In this document: piece after piece, positions 36,416 to 48,604 of the stretch | How positions within the stretch are numbered: the stretch's first letter is position 1 | Layout of the letters: each line of letters begins with the position of its first letter | Assembly: GCA_024734495.1 (NCBI GenBank) | Contig: JALMQS010000225.1 | Coordinates: 14,666,096 to 14,730,095, forward strand | Direction of reading: 5' to 3' | DNA: 64,000 bases | From: Forficula auricularia | Lineage: Eukaryota; Arthropoda; Insecta; Dermaptera; Forficulidae | Position numbers and translations under genes: made by a program | The notes under the pieces: generated by a model | Seen by the model: only the letters and a program-made list of their open reading frames with translations | What the model was told of the DNA's origin: nothing | The model's database searches: none

Positions 36416-37190
36416 TAATTTTAAATCACTAAAATTTACGGAACACTTATCGAGTATTGAAAACGTTTATCATTTTTTTTCTCCATATATTTAATTACAT
36501 TTTATTTCTTAATTTCTTTATACTCTATATTATGACTTTATTATTTGAAACAAAAATACAGTGTTGCAGGTGAAAAGCTCAATAATTAATTCCTTCTAGA
36601 CTTTAGAATCGGTCATTTTAATTAAAAAAGTCTAAATTAAACTCAATTTTCGAAATATAGTTAAGGAGATTTAATTAAAAAATATCTAGTTAGATTTAGT
36701 TATTCATTAAATAAAAATAATTACCATTTGAAGATTATAAAATCTTATTTAAGTTTATAATATTCAGAATTATAATTATATAATTATTATAATTTAGTGA
36801 CTATCAAACAACCCTTTATCAGTCATCTTCTTGGAAGCCATGAGTTTCCAGCCCTGGACATCCTTAATACTGAAAATTGTTCCTATCATGTATTTACGAC
36901 TTAAAAGTAATCCTAATTTTGAATTTTAAGTTATTATCCACAATAAGTAGTTCTATGAAGATAAAACAAGATTAAACGTGATTTTAGTGGTTTTCCTTGT
37001 TCCAAACCTTTACAATTTTAATTTTGTAAAAAACGGTTCTAACAAGGAAAGTAATCTCCATTATAAATATTTAAGTTATAGTTATTATAGTTTGAAAGAA
37101 ATCATAATGATACATATAACTTTTTTCTTTTTCTTTATTCCCCCTTTTGAATTTAAATTTTTTAAAAGCAATTCTTCAAAAAATTTTAGT
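36416..37190. other. AT-rich, no gene recognised
   Basis: No supported exon or repeat was noticed. Confidence 0.4.
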
Positions 37191-37192
37191 CT

Positions 37193-37340
37193 CATAAGGG
37201 GCCATCCATAAATTACGTCACACGAATTTCATGATTTTTAGAATCCCCCCCCCCCCCGTCCTTGTCACACGTGGTCACATTTGTTGTGTGACCCCTCCTC
37301 TGGTGTGACGTCACATATTTTGCAATTTTAAATTTAGAAA
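37193..37340 (+). repeat. dispersed 'TAAATTACGTCACACG' repeat
   Basis: CATAAATTACGTCACACGAA, a C-run, then GTGTGACGTCACAT. Same family as 9,165-9,290. Confidence 0.65.
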
Positions 37341-37384
37341 TTATTAAATTAAAACAGCACTTCCAAAATTATTTATATATTTCT

Positions 37385-38110
37385 ATTTAAAAGAATGGCG
37401 TGCGGACCATGGATGCTGTGGATGCGGCGCATCCCTAAAATTCCAAACATTTAGAGTATTTTCATAAATACATATATATTATGGTCAATTTCAAAATTTC
37501 AGAAGGATCTTTAAATTTTCAAATTGTTATCCGTTATTTCAAATATTTCTATAAAAAATATTTTTTTGTTTTGAAAAGTATTTATATTTTGGTTCTCGAA
37601 ATGAAATAAAATTGTTGCATAGTTTCAAGAGGCAATTATAATGAATGATTTTTCCGAAAAAGATACTGATAGAAGGTTTGAACTCCCTTCCTGGTAGACA
37701 TATCTTCCAGTTTAAGCATGTCAAAGACAAGTCTAGACGAGTTTTAGTCGAATAAAAATTGTTCTCGCTGAGGAATTATTATTACAAAAACTATTATTAT
37801 ACCATAAAAAAGAGAATCTTTGGACTAATACATTTGTAAGAACTCTCAATATATAAGATCGAAAATAACTAAGAATGCAATAAACAATAATCATAGCTTG
37901 CTAGAATTAATTTCTGACTCCTACCCTCACTCACTCAAAGCAGTATCCGAGTGGGGCGAAGGTCCCAAAATATATTTTTTAAAAATCTAATGTTAAATTT
38001 GAAAAATGATCAAAAATGATTCGATGAAATTTGCAAAAAAAAAGCAAAAATTAAAATAAAATTTCAAAAAAAGAAGGTAGTTTTTTGGACAGCATCCCCT
38101 GGTTGATAAG
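37385..38110 (-). repeat. family H repeat, inverted copy
   Basis: It starts GCGTGCGGACCATGGATGCT and ends ACAGCATCCCCTGGTTGA, the reverse of the 24,810-25,630 copy. Confidence 0.65.
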
Positions 38111-38399
38111 TCAGCAAGCGCGCACTGATTTAAAGTTTTTTTTCATAAAATCAATAATAAATCAAGCATTTTAGAAATTTCACAAAACATAACAAATCAA
38201 ATGAACGATAAAAATGTAATCATCTTGTGTCTATGGACATTTTAAAGTTTTTCGTTAGAGTTGAGTTTTAATACTTTAGATTTATACATAAGACGTCACG
38301 AAGATTATAACTAGTCCCCCCCCTTGTCACACGATGTCACAATTTTAATTTGTTGACCCCCCTTAACGTGTGACTTAATTTGTGGATCCCACACCCTAA

Positions 38400-39735
38400 G
38401 TAAATTTCATAAAAAATTTCCCTGCATGGTTTTATTTAAGAACATATTTTTATAATATTTTTTTCCTTCATCCTTTTAAAATTAAAGTTTTTAATAAATG
38501 TGTCTTAGCAAGGATCTACAACGGAAAAGTAACCTTAGTAAATAAATTTCAAGTTTCTAGCCATACTTTTTCACAGAGATATCTTAATCAATGAAAATTG
38601 GTGGTATATGAATTTTATATAATAGATGGATTCATTTTTTTTGCATTATTTATCAAATTTTGGAATTAATGCGACTATATGATTTTGAATAAAATGCTTC
38701 TTTAAAAAGACACTGATAAAAAATAAATTAATTTATTTGCATGTCTCGTGAGTATTAGTGGTTGTTCGTTGGCATGGCCATTGCCTTGGGTTTGCGGCTG
38801 TCAGTGACCGACCGGTTGCTTGGTTTAACCACCCGTTACCCATTAGGCTGCTCAACAACCCTTGGCTTATTATTATTTTATTTATTTTCATGTCTGACTA
38901 CTTTATCAACTTATACACTTTTTATTATCTCAAAAATCGCGATGTATTTTAATTAAAATGGGAAGAGAAATAACTGTACTTTTTATGTTATTCAGAGAAT
39001 TCATTATAAATTTGTTTTTTTTTTAATAATTCCATTACAGTAAATCAAATTTTAATTTGGAGAAATAGTGAAAAAAGACTTTTCCCTGTTATGGTAATTT
39101 TTTTGTCAGCAATCGGTTGGAGCTAGAAAGTATTCGAACTTCAGTGCCAAATTTTAGCTTACTTTAGGAGCTCTCACTTCCCATAGAATAGAAGGATTCG
39201 ATTTTTATCTTCTAATAAAATTTACCATTAGATATTCAACCGGAAGAAGCAAGAAAACCTAAAATCTAATTACATTTTAGGAAATATAAAAAAAATTGTA
39301 TCAGAACGAATTTTCTACGTTATCAATCGTAAATATTGGAATCCAGAGAAACATGCAATCATAAAATTAAACCTTGAAAATAATATTTATCCTCATTTAG
39401 AAGTAAGCAAATATATATATATAATTAGTGAATAAATTCAATACTCTGGTAGCCTAAGTAACCACTTTTTGTCATAGAAATGCTAAATGCTTAAAAAACT
39501 TAAACTGAATGTTTTTGCAATCTTTCATTCAAGTGTTTGCAGAAAAAATTGCAAAATGAAATTTGATTTGCAGAGAGAATAGAGTTTTGAAAAAGTTTTA
39601 CTTTATTGATTAAAATAAATCATTATTTCGAGAAAGATATAATACTTAATTATATTATAATATATTATCTAGATATCGTATTAAAAACTAATACCTTGAG
39701 AAAATAAAATACTTATGACAAAAGTTTCTCATAAT
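38400..39735. other. AT-rich, no gene recognised
   Basis: Two overlapping 64-codon frames at 38,758-38,956 sit in a short GC-richer patch (TGGTTGTTCGTTGGCATG); no family recognised. Confidence 0.35.
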
Positions 39736-40080
39736 AGTAAAGATTTGAGCATCTTATTTTTGAAAATAGTTGGAATGTTTTTCAAAAATGAGCTCGGGTT
39801 CAGTTTAACAAATCAATTTTAAACGAGAAAGAATTTAATTTTAGGACAGATTCTAAGATTTTAATAGAAATATTATTAAATTGCGATATCATAGCGGGAT
39901 TCATCCCCCAGGAGTCGAACACTGAGAACTAACATGCTTTCCGGCCAGTCAGCAGTGAGTCGACTCCTGGGGGATGAATCCCTGCTATGATATCGCAATT
40001 TAATAATATTTCTATTAAAATCTTAGAATCTGTCCTAAAATTAAATTCATTCTCGTTTCTCATAATCTTAAATTCAAGTG
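39735..40080. mobile_element. SINE S2-derived fold-back
   Basis: The left arm is S2-like (GGGATTCATCCCCCAGGAGT). After a short GCCAGTCAGCAGTGAGTCGA centre the same sequence returns inverted. The S2 unit has become one arm of a palindrome. Confidence 0.7.
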
Positions 40081-40159
40081 TTATATACCTGGTGAGTTTT
40101 TTATCTTAAGTCATATTATTATATTATATATATATATTATTTTTAACAATCATTCAACT

Positions 40160-40570
40160 TAATTATCAAATAATAATAATCAAATATTTAATTATTAAAT
40201 AAATAATTTAAAAAGTTTGCCCTCAAGAGCTTCATTTTATCTGGAATTCATCCAGAAGACTTGATACACTCATACACTCTGGAATGTCTCAGAACAATGT
40301 CGCAAAATTATTAATTTTTTTTTGGCTTTTCGACCTTTCTAGCCATAAGCCAATTTACGATACTAATTATTTTTTATTAAATTTGTCTCTAACCCCCGGG
40401 GGTCAGGTTTTAGCCGGATGCCTCGAGTCGGGTTCGAACCCTTCCACTTGGTTAGCAGGCTGACGTGCTAACCCCTAGCCTACCTGACCCCCCCCCCAAA
40501 ATTATTAATTATTATTAAATTATTTATTTAATAATTAAATATTTGATCATTATTATTTGATTGCTAAAAT
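40160..40570. repeat. AT-rich palindrome containing a SINE S1 copy
   Basis: The arms AATCAAATATTTAATTATTA and its complement flank an inserted S1 SINE (40,320-40,495, minus; B box GGGTTCGAACCC, body GCCGGATGCCTCGAG). Confidence 0.65.
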
Positions 40571-41099
40571 TAATTATTAGGATTTTTTTTAGATCAAATT
40601 GATTTAATATTTTTTTTATTTGATTTCGTGTAATAAATAGTTCTAATGAAAGTTGTTCAGTTTTTTTCTAGATTAATAATATGTACAGAAACATATAGGT
40701 TTCCATTAAAAAACAGAACTTGACTTCGAAATACCCTTGAAAGCTTGTTCTAGGTCGACAAACAATAGCGTAGTTTAGTTTCCCTCCTGATATAAATAAA
40801 CTTTTATTTGATACTTTTTTTCATATAATGCACTGTTTTTGAGCTATAAGACTATCTCAAGATAAAAACTACGGTGTATAATACGTAAAAATTGAAACAA
40901 TTTTTTTGAAATAAATCATTTCTTAAATTATAAAATAAGGCCAAAATTTGAGTAAAAGGTGTGTGCATCAAACTGAAGAATAATTAAATAAAATTGAATA
41001 TCATTTATTATTCATATAATAATTCCTTTCCGTTTTTTTTTTATTTTTCAAGATTCTTGAATACACCTGCAAAAATATATTTTAGAACCCTGAATCAAG

Positions 41100-41505
41100 T
41101 TGAAAGTTGTGACACGTAGCTGCTGGAAACCATGTGTTTCAATTGTAACCTCGCGATTCTTGGAACCAAGCGATTCTTGCAACTTCGAATGAGATCATGC
41201 GCGTGATAAGGGATATGTTTCCTCAGAAACTGATTTCACGGAGGGGTGACATAACCTTGTCTCCGAGGTGTCCCGATTTAAGTCCAGCAAAATTCTTTTT
41301 ATGGGGACCCCTTAAAATCAAGGTATACGCTCATAATCCGACAACAATGCGGCAAATGAAGATCAATTTAAGCAAGAAATGGAAGCCATTTCAAAAGAAA
41401 CTCTTTAAAAGTTTTTCAAAATTTTCATGCCCATTTGGAAGAGTGCTATACTTGAGAAACGTCACAGTTATATTGTATTATTTGTTCATGTTCAATAAAT
41501 AATTA
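41100..41505 (+). mobile_element. mariner-like transposase fragment
   Basis: The 101-codon open part (41,197-41,502) reads MFPQKLISRRGDITLSPR, PDLSPAKFFLWGPLK, KVYAHNPTTM. This is the C-terminal catalytic region of the Tc1/mariner superfamily (family usually WPPRSPDLTPPDFFLWG). The N-terminal DNA-binding domain and first catalytic Asp are not seen, so it is a dead remnant. Confidence 0.7.
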
Positions 41506-41944
41506 CAATTAATTATGTGTGATTTAAATAAAAATTCAAACTTCAAATAAAATATTCAAAATTGTTACTAATAATAAATAATTTCAATTAAAACTTTTAA
41601 GTAATTAATTATTTATTCAATATTAATAATATACAAAAAGCTTTGCTCTGCTCTCTGAGGCCCGTGATGGTATCCAGGCCTATGGTGTTTGAATTTATCT
41701 AATATAATCATATTTTTAATTATTTCATTAATTTATTATATTACTTTATCGTATATTTAAATATATTAAATTTTAATATGTAAAAAAATATTTCAATAGA
41801 TTAGATTGAATAAACTTGATGTATCCATAACATATAAATGTATCGCTCATGCAGAAACACTTCCGTCCAAGCACAAAAAATAAAAATAAATTTCATTATT
41901 ATTTCATCAATATACAATATCATCTACCATATTAGGAGGTTCAC

Positions 41945-42885
41945 AACAACTTCTAATATAAAAAAATAGCATTTCAATTAAGATTATTACTGTTTAAACC
42001 AAATTGTATGAAAAATTTCAATTTCTTCTTTCCGGAAGCGCATCAACTAGAAGTGTCCAACAGTTTAATTTTTTTCTCATTAGATATTTATTCAAATCTA
42101 TTGAAATTTCATATCTCTCTGTTATTTTCATTTATTTTTTATAGGAAATAATTTTTCTTAGGAAATTTCCATTTTAAAAGCTGGTTTATTTGAAGTCCAA
42201 TTTGAAAAAACGTTAATAACTTCGTTAAATTAAAAAAAAAATGAAATTAATAGGTATTATAAAACAATTAATTATAAATCATTTAATACCATTTTGAACG
42301 AAATCTATATGGTACTTTTTGAGGAAATGGTCAAAAATCATCTGAACCGTCAAAAAACGATGTTTTTTGAAAAGACGAGATGGGTTTGAAAAAAGTTAAA
42401 AAAGTCATATGAAACGAAACATTGACTCGTGACATGGATGTGAATTTTAAAATGTTTCTAAAACGGCCTTTCATAGACGGTTTTCGGGGTTTTTTGACGT
42501 TTTTCTCGAAAAGTACCAAATCGATTTCGTTCAAAATGGTATTAAATGATTTATAATTAATTGTTTTATAATATCTATTAATTTCATATTTTTCAAAAAA
42601 AATTTCAGCTGAGTTATTAGCGTTTTTTCAAATTGAACTTCAAATAAACTACCCTTTAAAATGCAAATTTCCTAATAATAATTATTTGATATAAAAAATA
42701 AATAAAAATAACTCACAGATATGACATTTCAATAGATTTGAATAAATCTCTAATGAGAAAAAAAATAAAACTGTTGGACATTTCTAGTTGATTCGCTACC
42801 GGAGAGAGGAAATTGAATCTTTTCATTCAATTTCTTTTAACTACAAAATTCTTAATCAAAATGCTATTTTCTTATATAATAGACA
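41945..42885. repeat. large (~940 bp) palindromic element
   Basis: The arms are 80-90% complementary by eye over about 400 bp each: outer AATAGCATTT and its complement, middle TCCAACAGTTTAATTTTTTT, inner AATACCATTTTGAACGAAAT. The centre is near 42,420. A 67-codon frame in the dyad is a by-product. A fold-back or MITE of unknown superfamily. Confidence 0.85.
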
Positions 42886-43059
42886 TACTGTGAAGCTCAG
42901 ATAGGTGAAATCGATAAAATAAGATCGATTTCTTTGTCATTTATAATTATTTTGGTCCAGAGGATATCTCGCCATCAGACATCTTATTTGTCATTGATTC
43001 AACTCCATTCACTCTACAATATTGGAATATTTTTTAACTCGCAAACTATTGATCTTAGA

Positions 43060-43930
43060 CATTTCACTTATATGATATATTATCAACAGAATTGTTGAAA
43101 ATGCAATCTTGTTTAATAAAGATCATTATATAAATTTGTGTGACTCAAAGGGTTAGGCAGTGATGGTGAAATTTATGTTGAAAGTTAGATAAATCCTGCT
43201 CTAGAGGGTTAGATATTCTACATATTCAAAAACTCTAATGAAGAAACATTTTGATATTTTAATTTACTAAAATTAAGTTCATTATCTATAATTAACTCCG
43301 GTTAATTAACATAATTAACTCCAGTTCATTATCTATAATTAACTCCGGTGACTATTTAAATATCTTCTTCTTCAAGTGCCATATTCGATTCCGAGACTCG
43401 ACGATTACTGTGGAGAGTATCCTTTTGAATGTAATTTTCCAGGGAAATTTTTCACAGGGGTGATTTCCCATTGTCTTCCCCTAAAAGGATCAGATTATAT
43501 CCGGTCAAATATTTGGAGCGAGTCGGGCTTAAACCCGGGCAGCTTGATTAGAAGGCATATAGAGAGGACTAAACATTCAAAATTAAATATTTTTTTCAGA
43601 GAAAAGTAAACATTATTTTACAAAAATAAAAGCAGTTTTAGATAAAATGTGCCCCTTAGAGAGCAAGTGAAATTTTTGTTGATATCCGTGTCATCAACCA
43701 AATTCCATATTTTTTGATTCAAACAATTACCTGGTCAATTCATTGGGGTTGAATTTTTATATTGAAAAATATTTACATTAACATAACTCGTAAACTATAG
43801 ATTTGAGAAATTTCTCTCAGATTAACTTTTCTGATGGAAATTAAATGCAGGTTCTTTAATTATATGCATTTGTCTACCTCAAAGGGTTAGGCAGGAATGG
43901 TGAAATTTAAAAAAAAGTTAGATAAATATT
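43060..43930 (+). repeat. diverged direct duplication
   Basis: Blocks with AACTCGCAAACTATTGATCT and TCAAAGGGTTAGGCAGTGAT (43,035-43,200) recur at 43,785-43,930. A family G repeat (43,365-43,570) lies between them. Confidence 0.6.
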
Positions 43931-44214
43931 CACTAAAAAACACATTTCCCTTCTTAGAAAAATAGAAACTCCAATATTACGAGGCATAACTTATGTATTT
44001 CTTATTAAATTATTTCGTTACTTCCAAAATTTGTCTATTTTACTAATAAGTTAGTTGATCACTAAACGGATAACCGAAATTGAAACCTTGTGGTGATATT
44101 CAGCTGGCCGGCTGCCGCCCCTAGGAAAACTCCCTAACTACGACGATGAACTCGACCACCCCATTTTGAGTCACGTAACTAAATTTAAAACGACAATGAA
44201 AATAAAAATATTAT

Positions 44215-46010
44215 ATTAGGCATTCGAGGGGAAAAAATATTAATTTTCAAAAAATTAAACGCATTTTAAATAGTATATTTTATAAAGAGTTTGAAATATA
44301 TATTTCCGTTTGAATATCTCGAAAAAATCACTTATTTAACCCTCTCTTCGAAGGCTACTTGATAAAAAGGGGGACCCATATCAAATTTATTGAAAATTTC
44401 AAGGGAAAAAATATTAATTTTCAAAAAATTAAACGCATTTTAAATAGTATATTTTATAAAGAGTTTGAAATATATATTTCCGATTGAATATCTCGAAAAA
44501 ATCCTTTTTTACCCCTCTTCGAAGGCTACTTGATACAAAGGGGGACCCTTATCAACTTTATTGAAAACATCGAGGGGAAAAAATATTAATTTTCAAAAAA
44601 TTAAATGCCATTAAATAGTTTATACAGAGTTTGTAATATATATTTCCGTTTGAATATCTCTAAAAAAATCACATCATCATTTTTAATATTTTTTTCCCTC
44701 GAAATTTTCAATAAAGTTGATATATATGATGTCCGATATTCAATAAAGTTGATATATATGATGTCCGCCCTTCGTATCACGTAGAGTTTGAAGAGAGGGT
44801 GAGGAAAGTGATTTTTTTTCTAGATATTCAAACTGAAAAATATATTTCAAACTTTGTATAAAATATACTATTTATAATACGTTTAATTTTTTGAAAATTA
44901 ATATTTTTTTCCCTCGAAATTTTCAATATAGTTGATAAGGGTCCTCCTTTGTATCAAGTAGCCTTCGAAGGAGAGGTTTAAAAAAAGTGATTTTTTTAGA
45001 GATATCCAAACGGAAATATATATTTCAAACTGCTATAAAATTTACTATTTAAAATGGGTTAAATTTTTTATAAATTAATAATTTTTTCCCCTCGAAATTT
45101 TCAAAAAAGTTGATAAGGGTCCCCCCTTTGTATCAAGTAGCCTTCGACGAGAGGGTTAAAAAAGTGATTTTTTTTCGAGATATTCAAACAGAAATATATA
45201 TTTCAAACTCTCTATAAAATTTACTATTTAAAATGCGTTTAATTTTTTGAAAATTGATAATTTTTTTCCCTCGAAATTTCCAAAAAAGTTGATAAGGGTT
45301 CCCTTTTTGTATCAAGTAGCCTTCGAAGAGAGGGTTAAAAAAGTTATTTTTTTCGAGATATTCAAACAGAAATATATATTTCAAACTCTGTATAAAATAT
45401 ACTATTTAAAATGCGTTTAATTTTTCGATAATTAATATTTTTTTTCTCTCGAAATTTTCAAAAAATTTGATAAGGGTTCCCCCTTTGTATCAAATAGCCT
45501 TCGAAGAGAGTGTTAAAAAAGTGATTTTTTTCGAGATATTCAAACGCAAAATATATTTCAAACTCTGTATAAAATATACTATTTAAAATGCTTTTAATTC
45601 TTTGAAAATTAATATTTTTTCCCCTTCGAAATTTTCAATAAAGTTGATAAGGGTCCCCCCTTCGTATCATGTACCCTTCGAAGAGAGGGTTAAAAAAGTA
45701 CTTTTTTTTCGAGATGTTCAAATGAAAATATACTCTTTTAATTCTTTAATAAATATAGTATTTAAAATTATTTAATTTTTTGAAAATTAATATTTAATTT
45801 TCTCTAGAAATTCTCGAGCAAGTTGATAAGGGACTAAGGCCCCCCCCCCCCTTTGTATCAACTACCGTTCGAAGAGAGGGTTAAAAAGTAATTATTTTCG
45901 AGATATTCAAATGAAAATATTCTCTTTTATTTTGTTAATAAACATTCTATTTAAAATGAGTTTAGTTTTTTGAAAATTAATATTTTTTTCCCAATGAAAT
46001 TATCAATCAA
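44215..46010. repeat. ~175-bp satellite array with an orientation switch
   Basis: About three units run in one direction (44,215-44,690), then about seven in the opposite direction (44,690-46,010). Each unit includes TTCGAAGGCTACTTGAT, a G/C run such as GGGGGACC, GAAATATATATTTCCG and TTTTCAAAAAATTAA. Divergence rises toward the right end. No coding potential; the 66-codon frame inside is a by-product. Confidence 0.9.
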
Positions 46011-46589
46011 ATCCTTCGAATAGAGTGTTCACTAAGTAATGGGTATGTTATTTCTTTTTTGTTATACTACTTTTATTATAATACCTAGGTTTACGCACTC
46101 AACTATTTTAAAATAAGATAAATTAAAAGAATATCTTACGTAACTATTGGCTATTCTTACATTCATTCATTCGTTATTCAAACACTGGACAAGGGCTTAC
46201 TGTTCATCAGCATAAAATTCAAAATTCTGGGAGCTTCTTAGCTGTGGAGACGCACTGAAAAGTGTCGCGCTGTTACCTTGACTACGAGTGCCGATCTACT
46301 GCTGAAACTATCAAAAACTATTGCAATCGATTTACTAAATTATTTTAACAATTATATTTTACTTGGGTATTTGAGATCAAGGATAAAAATCTCAATCAAA
46401 TCAATTAAATGAAATATTCTGCATTCGTGACCTGGAAGTTTTAAAACAAGATAGCGCAAAATCTATTCAGTATTTCGCATTGAAAATACAAACTTTTTGG
46501 CAAGAAAGGAGTTCCTATGAATTTTCTTCTTGAATTATCGTGGGTATTGAAATCAAGATGGAAAAACCCATAGTTGAAAATGATTGTTC

Positions 46590-46690
46590 TGCACCAGAGT
46601 TGTTCAACCCGCGGCCCAGCACTGCCCTGAATGTGGCCCGAAATAAAATTATAAACTTCCTTGAAGATTTTTATGTACTTACTGGAAAAC
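46590..46690. repeat. hAT-like terminal fragment
   Basis: CAGAGTTGTTCAACCCGCGG...AATGTGGCCCG resembles the 'CAACCCGCGGCCC...GTGGCCC' ends of hAT elements. The other end is not identified. Confidence 0.35.
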
Positions 46691-47434
46691 ATATCTGATA
46701 CAATTTGACCTTATATATATATTTTTTCTTTCTAAAATAAAAAGAAATGGAAACGCGATTAAAAATACAAAAAAAAAAAAATAGAAGAAAAAATAAAAAC
46801 TTTTTCAAGACTCTGTTTTCTAGTTAAAGCCGAAAAAAAGTAATTTGTTTTGTAGATTTTTGTCTGAATTTTAATGATGTCCAATTGAATATTCTCTCTC
46901 TCTATAACGAGAATCGTTTTGGTCCGAGTGCAAAAGGCCATTCCTAGAATAATAGAAATTAAGTCAGAAAAATTGTATCTCAAGTATAGGAATGCATAGA
47001 AATTTGCAGAAATAGTGAAAGGTTTAATAGTATAGAGCTAGTAAAACAAAAAACACTTGTTTTGGTATAAGTTCGTTAATCTTTATTTAATGAACGAATT
47101 GTAAGTACCAATTAAATTTTCGCCTTCTCATAAGAGTTTAACGGGACAATAAGCGTCCCGTACGCATCTTTCACGGGACGCATCTTCCAGGACCCTAGAA
47201 ACGGGACACTCCGTTTATTCTTGAGTCTTAATCTTTGGTTTAATATTTTTAGGTCTATTTCAATGTCCATTTAAGAATAATAGTGATACTTGGAAGGTCC
47301 AAATGTTATTTAATTTTCAATCAGGTGAGATAAAGAAGACCACGTAGAAAGTAGTAGTAGTCCATTTAAGAGTTGATCTGAAGAATAATCTCTGAAATCT
47401 TAAACGCTGCTTTGGATGGCTATTGATCGACTAC

Positions 47435-47610
47435 TTTTTTTGGCTTTGCGGCCTTTCTACCCATCAGCCAATTTACGATACCTACTATATATTTTTGTTA
47501 ATTTTTCTCTTCTATCGATTTAGCCGGTTGCCGCGAGTCGGATTCGAGCCCGGGTCTACTTGATTAGCAGGCTTGTACGTTATCCTCTCGGCCAACTCGG
47601 CCCCTATCGA
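47435..47610 (-). mobile_element. tRNA-derived SINE (family S1), diverged
   Basis: Same body (TAGTATCGTAAATTGG-like) and tRNA head with B box GGGCTCGAATCC on the minus strand. Confidence 0.65.
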
Positions 47611-47764
47611 TTACTTAATCCTAAGATTAAAATTGGTTCGCATGGCAGCCACCAGGCGCATAGCTAACAAATATATATCCAAGTCGACATTCACCAATTT
47701 CTTCCCTCTAGCTAAGCTTAAAATATGATTGAAATAAGGGGAGTTTAGAAAAGCGAAAAACGAA

Positions 47765-48395
47765 AGAAATCTGCAGCAAGGAATATTGGCTACTTATTCA
47801 GGTCCAATCGATTTTACAAACCCCCACAACTTCTCACCATCTACAAGGCCCAAATCCGCCCCTGTCTCGAATACGGCTCTCATCTATGGAGAGGAGCCTC
47901 TAAATACTCTCTTGGTACCCTGGATGCAATTCAGAAACGACCCGTCAGGCTAATTGACGATTCTACCCTCACCGACTCCTCGACTCGCTGGCTCATCGAA
48001 GAAATGTCTCTGCCCTTTCCCTTTTCTATAGATACTATCACGGCAGGTGCTCTGATGAGATAAAATCAATAATTCCCCCCAAAGCATGCTTTCCGCGTAG
48101 CACGCGTTTTGCCGACTCCCAACACTCTTTCGTGGTCAAATTAAAAAAGTGCCGGACCACTTTATTCGCGAATACGTATATCCCCATGACTTCAAGGAAC
48201 TGGAACTCTCTCCCAGCCTCCATCTTTCCCAGCACCTATAATCTTCAAACCTTCAAAACAGGAGTGCATAGACACCTACGTCTACACCCTCTCACTTAAT
48301 CAACTTTCCCTTCTCTTCGGTAATAGAAGGATCTTTCGAGATCCATCAGGAGCTGCATCTTTACTGGTGCACCCCTTCTTGCATTCGATTGCATT
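47765..48395 (+). mobile_element. 5'-truncated LINE (family L1w), decayed
   Basis: Broken frames give FTNPHNFSP, SHLWRGASKYSLGTLDAIQ, then QGTGTLSQPPSFPAP-type tail. The 3' end GGTGCACCCCTTCTTGCATT precedes an A-run at 48,394-48,403. Confidence 0.7.
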
Positions 48396-48424
48396 AAAAA
48401 AAAAGGATGTAGTAACATTCTTGG

Positions 48425-48560
48425 GTCTATTTTTTTGAGGATGTTCTGCTTTAGGGTCCACGTTTCAGCTGCATATAACATGATATGATACAATGTATAA
48501 TAAAATGAAAGAAAACGAAAATCTGGTTGCCATTTTCTTGAGGAAATAGCATGGTATAAT
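48425..48560 (-). mobile_element. fragment of a different LINE
   Basis: The minus strand reads FYYTLYHIMLYAAETWTLKQ, the 'YGAETWTL' motif downstream of the RT thumb in many non-LTR elements. Very short. Confidence 0.55.
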
Positions 48561-48604
48561 AAGATATTTATACTATGTGGAGATAGGTATAGCAAATAAG
48601 TCAT

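Noticed and set aside
42331..42534. 67-codon minus frame in the centre of the 940-bp palindrome
   Set aside because: Palindromic DNA gives correlated frames on both strands; no homology is evident.
44215..46010. Possible CRISPR-like or gene-family array
   Set aside because: Units are ~175 bp and contiguous without spacers, and flip orientation; this is a satellite in a eukaryotic genome.
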